Positions 40,071-47,983 of a stretch of DNA of 64,000 bases are shown here, one piece after another (the stretch's first letter is position 1; every line of letters begins with the position of its first letter). The notes beneath the pieces are model-generated. The model was not told where the DNA came from, made no database searches, and saw only the letters and a list, made by a program, of their open reading frames with translations. This DNA comes from Candidatus Equimonas faecalis (GTDB lineage: Bacteria > Bacteroidota > Bacteroidia > Bacteroidales > Bacteroidaceae), in assembly GCA_018066245.1 (NCBI GenBank), contig JAGHRT010000027.1, forward strand, positions 1 to 64,000. Direction: 5' to 3'. Made by a program: the position numbers and the translations under genes.

Positions 40071-42308
40071 ATGACAATGAAACGACAGTTACTCTTCGTC
40101 TGCGCCCTCGCCGCCTCCTTGTGGCTGAGCGCCAATCCCGTGAGCATAGGCCAGGCCCGGAAAAGGGCCGAAAGTTTCATGCGCCGCACCTCTGGCCTGA
40201 CCATGGCCAAGCCCGATGCCGCCACCTTCCACGCGAGGGAGGCCGCGGACTGCAAGCCCTACTACGTGTTCAACCTTACCGGCGGAAGGGGCTACGTCAT
40301 CGCCAGCGGCGACGACCGCCTGCCCGCCGTGGTGGGCTACAGCACCGAAGGCTCGTGGCCGGAAAAGGAAAGCGACGTGCCCGATGCACTGAAAGCCATG
40401 CTCAGGGGCTACGGAGCCTATGTGGAGGCCGTACAAAACGGAAAAGCGGAGGCTCCCGCACCCGTCAGGGACGAGAGCCCCAAAGCGGTTGTAGGGCCGC
40501 TGCTCACTACAAAGTGGGCACAGAGCTTTCCTTACAACAAGTATGCGCCCGCGTGCTGCGACACCGCCTCGGTGTTCTGCAAGGACGATTCCTACGCCTG
40601 CCGCTACCCCATAGGATGCGCCGCAGTAGCTCTGGGCCAAATCATGAACTATTGGAGCGACAAGGGCGGGCCGCAGCATCCGCAGGACAGATACACGAGC
40701 GTAAGCTGGGCCACCGATGAGGGGACGCACACCGAGGTGATGCACCTCTCCCCCGCCACCGCCTACGACTACGCCGGCATACCCCGCACCATAGCCCACA
40801 CGCCCGAACTCTCCCGCATGGGACAAGCCGAATGGGAAGCAGGCTCCGAGGCCGTAGGCGTGCTGCTGCGCGATGTGGCCTATGCGCTCAACATGTACTG
40901 GACACCCTCTGGCGGAGGAGGCGCCAATTCCCTCGCAGGCGAGGGCGCTGCCGTGTCGGGCATGGGCATGTCCTACGAGGCCCGCACCTTCCAATCCAGC
41001 TTTTTCGACGGCAAGCTGGAAAACCCAGAGTGGTGGCGGCTCATACAGGAAGACCTCGACAACGGCCGCCCGATATACTGCGGCGGAAGCGACAAGGGCA
41101 ACCCTATGGCCGGCCACGCTTTCGTGTTCGACGGCTACGACACCAACCGCTTCGTGCATGTGAACTGGGGATGGGGCGGAAAGTGCGACAACTGGTTTGA
41201 CCATCGCTTCCTCCAAACCAGCATGTACGACACCGATACCGACCACGGCTACGACTTTGCCTCCAACAACGCCATGATACACAATCTCCACCCACGCGCG
41301 GCAGGCGAAGTGCAGGTGCTTTCACCCGAGAAATTCGCCATAGGCTCACTGGCCGCGGGAGCCCCGCCGTGTGATGCGGGCTTCGGCATTCAGGGCCGAA
41401 GCGACAATAACTACACCATCGAGCCCATTGTATGCCAGGGCGCCACAGGCCTGGACTTCGACTACGCCCTCGTGCTGGCCGATTCCGCCATGCGCCCCAT
41501 CAGGATTTTCGAGCAGCGCGAAAGGCAAATCTCTGCCCTCGTGAAGGACACCGCTACCCTATCGCCCAGCAGGCCCCTCGCAGGACAAGCCACCATCTTC
41601 GACGGCACCATGCCCGACGGCATATACTGTGTCTATCCCCTGATGCGCGGACGCTATCAGGGACAAAGCACCGAATGGTTCCGCCCCATAGTGGCCGGCC
41701 ATCCCGACGGTGCAGTGCGCCTGCGCCTGAAGGGCAACGAGGTAATCTCCTTCCCCGAAGAGTACGACAAGTATTGGCACGAGCCCACCTTCACGGAGAA
41801 TAAGCCAGGACTGTTCGTAAGTCTGCACACCTTCTTCAACGGCAATCCGAAGGCGCTCCAGCCCGACAGCATCTACAACGTAACCGTGCTGATAGACTTG
41901 TCCGTAGGCAGCGACCTCGTACCCACCCGACCCGATGCCGACCGCCGCTTCCTCGTGTCCATACTCAGCAGCGACGGCGAAACTGTCAGCCAGAAAGAGC
42001 AGGTTGTTGCCACCAGCGTGGTGGACGACGTTATGGATTACTGCATGGATAGCTCCTACATTTCCAGCTCATTCAGCGCCGACTTCAGCCTGCCGGAAGG
42101 CTCCTACACGTTCAGGGTGGAGGACGAGATACTGGGCCTCCTCTACGACACGCCCATGCAGGTGCTGCCTGCCGCCGAAGGCATAAGCTCCGCACCCTCG
42201 GCACCGCAAGCCCCCTCCGTGGCCTACACCTTGCAGGGCCGCCGCGCCGGCGACGGGGAACTGCCCCGCCTGCTCATCCAAGGCGGAAAGAAGCTGATTG
42301 TGAAATAA
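40071..42308 (+). CDS. C10 family (streptopain-like) secreted cysteine protease with sorting tail
   Basis: A 745-residue secreted protease. A signal peptide (LLFVCALAASLWLSANPVS) and a propeptide of about 130 residues, with the Spi-type features ESFMRRTSG and YYVFNLTGGRGYVIASGDDRLPAVVGY, precede the catalytic domain. The nucleophile is C183 in PIGCAAVALGQIMNYW, the general base is H349 in GHAFVFDGYD, and NWGWGGKCDNWF completes the fold. About 350 further residues and the tail YTLQGRR...GGKKLIVK follow, longer than streptopain itself. ATG at 40077 is an alternative start. It lies between two MACPF lipoproteins. It could cleave or activate them, degrade host proteins, or act independently; the sequence does not decide. 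Confidence 0.85.
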   Translation: MTMKRQLLFVCALAASLWLSANPVSIGQARKRAESFMRRTSGLTMAKPDAATFHAREAADCKPYYVFNLTGGRGYVIASGDDRLPAVVGYSTEGSWPEKESDVPDALKAMLRGYGAYVEAVQNGKAEAPAPVRDESPKAVVGPLLTTKWAQSFPYNKYAPACCDTASVFCKDDSYACRYPIGCAAVALGQIMNYWSDKGGPQHPQDRYTSVSWATDEGTHTEVMHLSPATAYDYAGIPRTIAHTPELSRMGQAEWEAGSEAVGVLLRDVAYALNMYWTPSGGGGANSLAGEGAAVSGMGMSYEARTFQSSFFDGKLENPEWWRLIQEDLDNGRPIYCGGSDKGNPMAGHAFVFDGYDTNRFVHVNWGWGGKCDNWFDHRFLQTSMYDTDTDHGYDFASNNAMIHNLHPRAAGEVQVLSPEKFAIGSLAAGAPPCDAGFGIQGRSDNNYTIEPIVCQGATGLDFDYALVLADSAMRPIRIFEQRERQISALVKDTATLSPSRPLAGQATIFDGTMPDGIYCVYPLMRGRYQGQSTEWFRPIVAGHPDGAVRLRLKGNEVISFPEEYDKYWHEPTFTENKPGLFVSLHTFFNGNPKALQPDSIYNVTVLIDLSVGSDLVPTRPDADRRFLVSILSSDGETVSQKEQVVATSVVDDVMDYCMDSSYISSSFSADFSLPEGSYTFRVEDEILGLLYDTPMQVLPAAEGISSAPSAPQAPSVAYTLQGRRAGDGELPRLLIQGGKKLIVK

Positions 42309-42474
42309 AGCCCCCCTAACTCCCCCCTTTGGGGGGACTTTCCTAAAATACAGGCTCGTGCGCACGGGAGTATAGACTCGTGCGCACGAGCCTATATACT
42401 AATAATGAGCATCGGGCAAACCAGGCAAACGCGGAAACCCGGGAAACAACGCTCGTACTATAGTTTTCTGTAAA
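42300..42474. repeat. 175-bp duplicated segment, copy 2
   Basis: Near-identical to 39715-39889, starting in the last codons of the C10 gene and running through a C/G hairpin, two CGTGCGCACG decamers, TAATAATGAGC and GGAAACCCGGGAAACAACGCTCG. The identity covers both coding tail and spacer, so the duplicated unit included the 3' end of a gene. The remaining spacer to 42755 (AT-rich, promoter at 42605-42636) has no gene. Confidence 0.85.
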
Positions 42475-42604
42475 ATAGTGTAGGATAGAGAGTTATAAAG
42501 GAAACCAGAGCGTTATTTGCAGTACTTCAAGTGTAACTTTGAAAGCTTAGAATTGTCAATTTCGGTTGTCAAAATTAAAAAATAGGCAGAAAAACAAGAA
42601 ATAA

Positions 42605-42636
42605 TTTGGAGCGTGTGAGCAGAAGCCGTACTTTTG
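42605..42636 (+). promoter_or_regulatory. Consensus promoter of MACPF gene B
   Basis: TTTG (42605-42608), exactly 20 bases, then TACTTTTG (42629-42636). The ATG of MACPF gene B is 120 bases downstream, giving a longer leader than at the protease gene. Confidence 0.75.
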
Positions 42637-42755
42637 CAGTGCGAAAACCAAAAAACACAATCTCTGGCCAAGGCGGCGGTGCCGACTGTGAAAGCCAAAC
42701 GCCGACTTGAACGCAAACCAACCAACCAATCTCCAACCCTTAAAATCTTACAACT

Positions 42756-45065
42756 ATGAAACCGTTTGCAAAACTTATGATGGCCGTGGGAATCCTTTCC
42801 CTGTGCAGTTGCTCCGACGATGAGCTGAGTGAACTCAACTTCCGCTCCGACGACAGCCAGAACGTAGAAAGCACGACGGCATTCACCCCGTCCTACTGCT
42901 ACATCTGGGACATCAACCATCTGGACGGCCAGAAACTCGCCCTCACCGGCCGCACGCCCGTGAAGGCCACCGACAGCAAGGGACTGTTCCGCTTCGAACA
43001 GCGACGCATGGACGACGGCAGCATGGCTCTGGTGGCCCTGCTGAATCCCGGTGCCGAACTCAATCATGCCGTGGCCGACGAAGTCGTCATCACGTCCCAA
43101 TCCAATCCCGAGGAGAAGCAGACCATCACCCTCGTCCTGCGCGATGAGGCCGCAGCCGACGCAGCCGCTGCCACCCGTGGCGAGATTCAGCCCGAGGATC
43201 GCTTCGCCGAGTACTTCTCCCACGCCTACCAGCTCTGGGGCGACGTGGGCTACACGCCCGCACACCCCGTGCTCAAAGCCGATTTGCTGAAGGCAGACGC
43301 ACTGGTGGACTACACGCTGGCTCCCTCCTATAGCTACAAGCAGACCACCCGCTCATCCATCTCGGAAGTCGCTACGACGCACGCCTCAAAGTTCGGCCTG
43401 AGCTTCACCGGCCTCAAGCCCATGAGAAACACGCCGCTGGCACTGCTACCTCAAGCCTGCGTCAAGTATTTCGACGACTTCAACATAGGCGGCTCCTTCA
43501 CCAAGAGCACCACGAAGAAGCAGCGCGACCGCGACGAATACGAGTACGTGAGGGGCACCAAGGAGTACATCGCCGCCTCGGCAAACCTCAACACCGACAA
43601 GATGGAAAGGCTGTATCCCGACAACTACATCACCCTCATCGACGAAACCTTCAACGATGTACTGAACAACCCCGACAGCAAGCTCTACAATAAGTACGGC
43701 AACGACACCACGGGCATCTACAACCTGCTGGACTACTACGGCAGCTACATCACCACCGGCGGCACCTTCGGAGCCTCCTTCGAGTATCTCTACTCCCGCA
43801 AGCGGGCCGTAACCGAGCTATCCGTCGAAGAGCAGCTCTGCATGGAACTCTCGGCTGAGAGGGTGAAAGAACGCAAAATCAATCTGGACACCCTTAAAAA
43901 GATGGCAAGTAACGACCGCTTCGGCCAGATGCTTTCAGCCCTCAACGAAGCCGGCATCAAGCCCACGTGCAATTGGGAAAGTAAGGGCGGAAAGGCAGTG
44001 GATCCCTTCACCGGCAAAATTTCCTACGAAAAGACGGACGACATCAGCGAATACAGCGAAAGCACAGAAAGCAATCTTGAGGTAATCCTCCACGGAGGCA
44101 ACTGCAACACCATCGGCGAGAAATACGGCGACTTCAACGCAGGCAACAACCCCGAAAAGTGGTGGGTTGTGGACTACAACTTCAAAATCAACGGCAATGA
44201 GCTGCCCGCGAATTTCCTTCCCATCTATGCACTCTGCAAAGAGGAGATCCGTAAGGCAGCCCTCATAGAGGCCCTCACGCCCGTGGAAGACCCCGAGACC
44301 GGACTTAAACTCAGTCCCTACGTCAAGACCCGCCACTGCCCCCTCGCAGCGAAGCCCAAGAAGAGCCGCATCGTATTGGCCGACTTCCGGGCCTGCTACC
44401 TCGACGAATCACTCGGCAAGCGCCCGAAAGGCTACCCCAAGTGCAAGATAATGGAAGGTCCCGACGGAAAGAAGCGCACCTACTACTGCCTCGCCGCCAA
44501 CAGCATCAGCAACGAAATCCCCAACAGGCAGCCCTTCGCCATTGATATACACGAATACGTAGGAGTAGCCAAAGCGAATCAAGCCATGCTGTTCTACTAC
44601 GCTTTTGACTATGCCGACCAGTGCGAGGGATTCACTGAAATCGACTGCATGTCTTCTATCAGCGGCGATTGGATATTGAGAGGCGACCGCACCGACAAGG
44701 GCCTGAAACATTGCGCTTCCCACGAAAAGTACGTCTGCATAAAGCCTGCCAAGCCCAATACGCCCGAATCGGAGAAAATCACCGGCGTAGCCGTATGGAG
44801 CGAAGACCGAGGCTGGCCCATCAGCTCCACCGCCGGCACCACCCCCGATGACAAAGGCTTCTATGGCACCTACTGGCATGAGATTAACTACAACAAGAGC
44901 GACCACAAGAAGAAGGCTCTGGTCATGATTGGTGGAATATTCCAACCCTGCTACCTCTGGCTGGAGAGCACGAAGGCTGATTTGAATCTGCGCTGCACCT
45001 TCGAGTACGACGAGAACGGCAATGAGCTGCGTCCGGAAATCAAAATGCCCGACACCTGGCAGTAA
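42756..45065 (+). CDS. MACPF (perforin-fold) lipoprotein B
   Basis: A 769-residue lipoprotein with lipobox LCSC (C19) followed by SDDELSE. It is collinear with MACPF lipoprotein A over its whole length, from FTPSYCYIWDINHL near the N terminus to LWLESTKADLNLRCTFEYD near the C terminus, but clearly diverged. The MACPF signature reads YYGSYITTGGTFGASF at 327-342, with Tyr in place of the usual His. The segment between the signal and the MACPF core and the region after it differ most, as expected if the two copies recognise different targets. It has its own promoter and ends with a strong terminator. Pore formation is inferred from family. Confidence 0.8.
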   Translation: MKPFAKLMMAVGILSLCSCSDDELSELNFRSDDSQNVESTTAFTPSYCYIWDINHLDGQKLALTGRTPVKATDSKGLFRFEQRRMDDGSMALVALLNPGAELNHAVADEVVITSQSNPEEKQTITLVLRDEAAADAAAATRGEIQPEDRFAEYFSHAYQLWGDVGYTPAHPVLKADLLKADALVDYTLAPSYSYKQTTRSSISEVATTHASKFGLSFTGLKPMRNTPLALLPQACVKYFDDFNIGGSFTKSTTKKQRDRDEYEYVRGTKEYIAASANLNTDKMERLYPDNYITLIDETFNDVLNNPDSKLYNKYGNDTTGIYNLLDYYGSYITTGGTFGASFEYLYSRKRAVTELSVEEQLCMELSAERVKERKINLDTLKKMASNDRFGQMLSALNEAGIKPTCNWESKGGKAVDPFTGKISYEKTDDISEYSESTESNLEVILHGGNCNTIGEKYGDFNAGNNPEKWWVVDYNFKINGNELPANFLPIYALCKEEIRKAALIEALTPVEDPETGLKLSPYVKTRHCPLAAKPKKSRIVLADFRACYLDESLGKRPKGYPKCKIMEGPDGKKRTYYCLAANSISNEIPNRQPFAIDIHEYVGVAKANQAMLFYYAFDYADQCEGFTEIDCMSSISGDWILRGDRTDKGLKHCASHEKYVCIKPAKPNTPESEKITGVAVWSEDRGWPISSTAGTTPDDKGFYGTYWHEINYNKSDHKKKALVMIGGIFQPCYLWLESTKADLNLRCTFEYDENGNELRPEIKMPDTWQ

Positions 45066-45164
45066 GCCAAGCCAGGCGCCGAATACCCTACAGCATTGAA
45101 CACACAGGCCCGGCACCGGCCGCAGGAACTTGCGCCAACGCCTGAATCACCGGCACCGGCATTC

Positions 45165-45206
45165 TCCCCGCCCGACGGAACAACTTCCGCTTCGGGCGGG
45201 GATTTT
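45165..45206 (+). terminator. Intrinsic terminator after MACPF gene B
   Basis: TCCCCGCCCGA pairs with TTCGGGCGGGGA around a loop that can itself pair (CGGAA...TTCCG), followed by TTTT. It lies 100 bases after the gene and closes the island. Confidence 0.8.
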
Positions 45207-45245
45207 CCGTGGGCCGCACGAGCCTTCGGCCCGGCGTATAGGGAA

Positions 45246-45295
45246 GTGCGCACGGGAGTATAGGGTGCTTCGCACGCGCGTATAGAGTAAAATGG
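45246..45295. repeat. Copy 4 of the island-border repeat (right edge)
   Basis: GTGCGCACGGGAGTATAG is followed by GTGCTTCGCACGCGCGTATAGAG, related to the segments at 35909, 39772 and 42355. It marks the right side of the MACPF/C10 region. The 593-base spacer (45066-45658) also holds a terminator, a -7 box and the 106-bp tandem repeat, but no gene that I can support. Confidence 0.55.
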
Positions 45296-45390
45296 TAAAG
45301 TCAAGTGAATAGTTGAAAGTAGAAAGTACACAGGCGGTCTCCCTTGGGCAAAAAAACGGTGGCTGCCGGTCGATTTCGGAAATTTATCCG

Positions 45391-45398
45391 TAACTTTG
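45391..45398 (+). promoter_or_regulatory. -7 box upstream of the nitroreductase gene
   Basis: TAACTTTG fits TAnnTTTG. Transcription from it would start just before the 106-bp tandem repeat and give a leader of about 250 bases made almost entirely of that repeat. No good -33 box was found. Confidence 0.5.
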
Positions 45399-45399
45399 C

Positions 45400-45638
45400 A
45401 CTCGCAAGGCCGCCTTTGGCGGACGCGGCCCGGCGGAAGGGATTCACGGCCAAGCCGAGCCCCCTTTTCCGCCGACCTTCCGCTCCCTGCTTCGTGCGAA
45501 GAAGCACTCGCAAGGCCGCCTTTGGCGGACGCGGCCCGGCGGAAGGGATTCACGGTCAAGCCAAGCCCCCTTTTCCGCCGACCTTCCGCTCCCTGCTTCG
45601 TGCGAAGAAGCACTCGCAAGGCCGCCTTTGGCGGACGC
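45400..45638. repeat. 106-bp tandem repeat, 2.25 copies, in the nitroreductase leader
   Basis: Units begin at 45400, 45506 and 45612 (the third is only the first 27 bases) and differ at only a couple of visible positions. Each unit contains CCGCC-TTT-GGCGG and CTTCG-TG-CGAAG hairpins. Several frames stay open through it on both strands, which yields long but unconvincing open frames. Confidence 0.9.
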
Positions 45639-45658
45639 TCTTATATACTATACTGCCC

Positions 45659-46168
45659 ATGACCTTCAAAGAACTTTGTGAAAGCCGCTATTCCGTGCGC
45701 GGCTACACTGCCGAGGCCGTAAGCCCCGACCAACTCGCCTACATTCTGGAGTGCGCCCGACTGGCTCCCTCCGCCGTGAACCGTCAGCCCTGGCACTTCC
45801 ATGTGGTCAGTTCCGCCGAGGGCCGAGCCGCCCTCCAGAGCTGTTACGACCGCCCGTGGTTCCGCACCGCACCCCTCTATATCGTGTGCTGCATCCGCCA
45901 CGGCCAGGCATGGGTGCGCCCTGCCGACGGCAAGGGCCACGGCGACATAGACATTGCCATTGCTACGGAGCACATCTGCCTGGCCGCCGCTGAACAGGGC
46001 TTGGGCACCTGCTGGGTGTGCAACTTCGACGCCCGCCGCTGCTGCGAGCTGCTCCACCTGCCCGAGAACGAGGAGCCCGCCGTACTCATCCCCCTCGGCC
46101 ATCCCGACCCTGCCGCCCACAAAGCCAAGCAACGTAAGGCCATAGAAGAAATTGTGACGCGCAGATGA
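45659..46168 (+). CDS. Nitroreductase-family FMN oxidoreductase
   Basis: A 169-residue flavoprotein of the short nitroreductase type. It begins ELCESRYSVRGYTAEAV with the FMN-phosphate-binding R-x-S-x-R pattern, then ARLAPSAVNRQPWHFHVV, a second conserved flavin contact region, and late GLGTCWVCNFD and IPLGHPDP. The substrate is not predictable. The open frame extends far upstream (to 45344) only because the tandem repeat lacks stops in that frame, so the first ATG after the repeat is used. It overlaps the next gene by 4 bases (ATGA). Confidence 0.85.
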   Translation: MTFKELCESRYSVRGYTAEAVSPDQLAYILECARLAPSAVNRQPWHFHVVSSAEGRAALQSCYDRPWFRTAPLYIVCCIRHGQAWVRPADGKGHGDIDIAIATEHICLAAAEQGLGTCWVCNFDARRCCELLHLPENEEPAVLIPLGHPDPAAHKAKQRKAIEEIVTRR

Positions 46169-47280
46169 AACGCTTTTTTATCATTCTCTGTTTTATAGGT
46201 GTGAGCTTTGCCATTGGCTATGGCATAGGAATTGGCTTGGAACATCTGACGGGAGACATCTCTATCGGCGGATGGGAAATGGTGGGCCTGCTTGTCTGTG
46301 GCGTTGTGGCTGTGGTGCTGGCTTTTATCGTCCATACATTCATTCACGAGTTCGGCCACATGCTTTTCGGCTTGCTTACGGGTTATAGTTTTCTGTCGTT
46401 CCGTCTGTTCAATGTGGTGTTGCAACGCGAGGATGATGGCTTCCATTGGAAACGCTTTAATATAAACGGCACCGTTGGTCAGTGCTTGATGATTCCGCCC
46501 GGAGAGAAACAGCCACCTTATTTTTGGTATAATGCCGGCGGCGTTCTGATGAACCTGTTGAAAGTCGTTGGTTGCATTGTTGCGCTTTGCCTTTTCCCGC
46601 TGTCGCAATGGATGACAGTCCTATGTATAGGCTTTATAGTCATTGGCTTGTGGATGATAATCCTAAATGGCATCCCTATGGTCGTAAGCGGATTGCCTAA
46701 CGATGGAAAGAATATACTTATCCTTTGGCGTCATCCCGAGCAAAGAAACTATTTCAAGGCTATGCTCTCCGTAATGGGTGAGCAAAGTAGAGGACGCCGC
46801 TTGAAGGAAATGCCGCGGGAATGGTTCCACTCTGAGCCTGTAACGCCAGCATCATCGGTGATGCAACTGTCCGCCCGCAACCTTTATTATTATCATCTGA
46901 TGGATGAGCTTCGCCTTGACGAGGCTCGAGAAGTGGCGGAAGAAATCGGGAAAATAGGCGACGGACTTCCTATGCTGTTTCGTATGGAGATAAATTGCGA
47001 TCGTCTGCTCTTGGAACTCGCCACGCTCAACCGTTGCGAGGTGGTGGGGCGTCTCTGGAATGAACGGCTTCAACAATATGTCAAGGCTGCGCGCAAGTAC
47101 GCCCCTTTGAAGTGTGCCGTGCTCTTTGCCTACGAATACATCAATAATCAAAACCCTGAGGCGGCGGCTCCATATTACGAAGAGGTCAAGACGCGTCAAA
47201 ACGACTATGCCCAGCCCGGCGAGGCCCTTACGGCTCTGGCCGTTATGGATTATATCAAGGGGTGTTCTATTAATTACTAA
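46165..47280 (+). CDS. Membrane protein with HExxH zinc-protease motif (M50-like)
   Basis: A 371-residue membrane protein with four predicted helices: about 4-30, 38-62, 122-145 and 148-175. The second contains HEFGH at 61-65, as in intramembrane site-2-type (M50) proteases where HExxH sits at the end of a helix. A second motif (the usual NxxPxxxxDG) is partly matched by LNGIPMVVSGLPNDG. A soluble helical C-terminal part of about 190 residues follows. Substrate unknown. Codon use is visibly richer in A/T (ATT, TTG, TTT) than in neighbouring genes, suggesting later acquisition. Translation is coupled to the nitroreductase stop. Confidence 0.65.
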   Translation: MKRFFIILCFIGVSFAIGYGIGIGLEHLTGDISIGGWEMVGLLVCGVVAVVLAFIVHTFIHEFGHMLFGLLTGYSFLSFRLFNVVLQREDDGFHWKRFNINGTVGQCLMIPPGEKQPPYFWYNAGGVLMNLLKVVGCIVALCLFPLSQWMTVLCIGFIVIGLWMIILNGIPMVVSGLPNDGKNILILWRHPEQRNYFKAMLSVMGEQSRGRRLKEMPREWFHSEPVTPASSVMQLSARNLYYYHLMDELRLDEAREVAEEIGKIGDGLPMLFRMEINCDRLLLELATLNRCEVVGRLWNERLQQYVKAARKYAPLKCAVLFAYEYINNQNPEAAAPYYEEVKTRQNDYAQPGEALTALAVMDYIKGCSINY

Positions 47281-47310
47281 AATCAATACTCTACAAAAGA
47301 AATACTCCCA

Positions 47311-47793
47311 ATGACTATCCGTCCTACAACTCCCGCCGACCTGCCCCGTCTGCACGACATCTTCGCCATTGCCCGCCGCTTTATGGCAGCCACGGGTAAT
47401 CCGCACCAATGGGTGGAGGGCTATCCGCGTGAGGCCTTCCTGCTGGATGATATTCAGCGTGGCGACAGTTTCGTGTGCTGCGAGGACGAAAAGGTGGTAG
47501 GCACCTTCGTCCTGCGGGGTGGGGAAGATCCTACCTATAATATTATATATGCGGGCGCGTGGCCCCATAGCCGCCCCTACGCCACCATTCACCGCATCGC
47601 CAGTAGCGGAGAGGCGAAGGGCGTGCTTGCCGCCGCAGTGGCTTTCGCCCTTACCCGTTACGACACCCTGCGTATAGACACCCACCGCGACAACAGCGTG
47701 ATGCAGCGCCTCGTCCAGAAGGCCGGCTTCAAGTATTGCGGCATCATTCATTGCTGGAACGGCGACGAGCGCCTGGCCTATCAGTACCAGTAA
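47311..47793 (+). CDS. GNAT-family N-acetyltransferase
   Basis: A 160-residue acetyl-CoA-dependent acetyltransferase. The family pattern is visible: MTIRPTTPADLPRLHDIFAIAR at the N terminus, VVGTFVLRGG in the central strand, RIASSGEAKGVLAAAVAFA in the acetyl-CoA loop/helix (with the Q/RxxGxG/A pattern weak), LRIDTHRDNSVMQRLVQKAGFKYCG near the C terminus. The acceptor is unknown. It starts 30 bases after the membrane protease gene and shares its lower-GC composition at the start. Confidence 0.82.
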   Translation: MTIRPTTPADLPRLHDIFAIARRFMAATGNPHQWVEGYPREAFLLDDIQRGDSFVCCEDEKVVGTFVLRGGEDPTYNIIYAGAWPHSRPYATIHRIASSGEAKGVLAAAVAFALTRYDTLRIDTHRDNSVMQRLVQKAGFKYCGIIHCWNGDERLAYQYQ

Positions 47794-47869
47794 GCCTCAT
47801 CCCGTCAACAATCCGCTTGGCGACGCAAGAACTCTCAACTAAAATTATGTACAACATGCAATAACTCTG

Positions 47870-47980
47870 ATGAACCTCGCCTATGGCGGTATCAGCGCCA
47901 TGCCCATCAATATCCTCGTCAGGGAGGAGAATTTGGAAGGGGCGCTGGAACTTGTCAAGGGCGATAGCACCGAAGACTAA
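47870..47980 (+). pseudogene. DUF2007-like C-terminal remnant
   Basis: A 36-codon frame (MNLAYGGISAMPINILVREE...) reads like the last third of a DUF2007 putative signal-transducing protein, which normally has about 70-80 residues and ends with a strand-helix unit of this kind (GGixL.Vre.dle.Ale). The N-terminal part is missing: the bases upstream to the GNAT stop do not give a matching frame. It could also be a very short gene, but a degraded copy is more likely. Confidence 0.5.
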
Positions 47981-47983
47981 TTC

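Noticed and set aside
39715-42474. 175-bp duplicates as att sites or IS ends of a transposon
   Set aside because: They are direct copies beginning inside coding tails, with no transposase or integrase gene between or beside them and no terminal inverted repeats.
44951-45619. Open frames through the 106-bp tandem repeat on both strands
   Set aside because: They are open only because the repeat lacks stops; the peptide is a duplicated Arg/Ala-rich run with no family resemblance.
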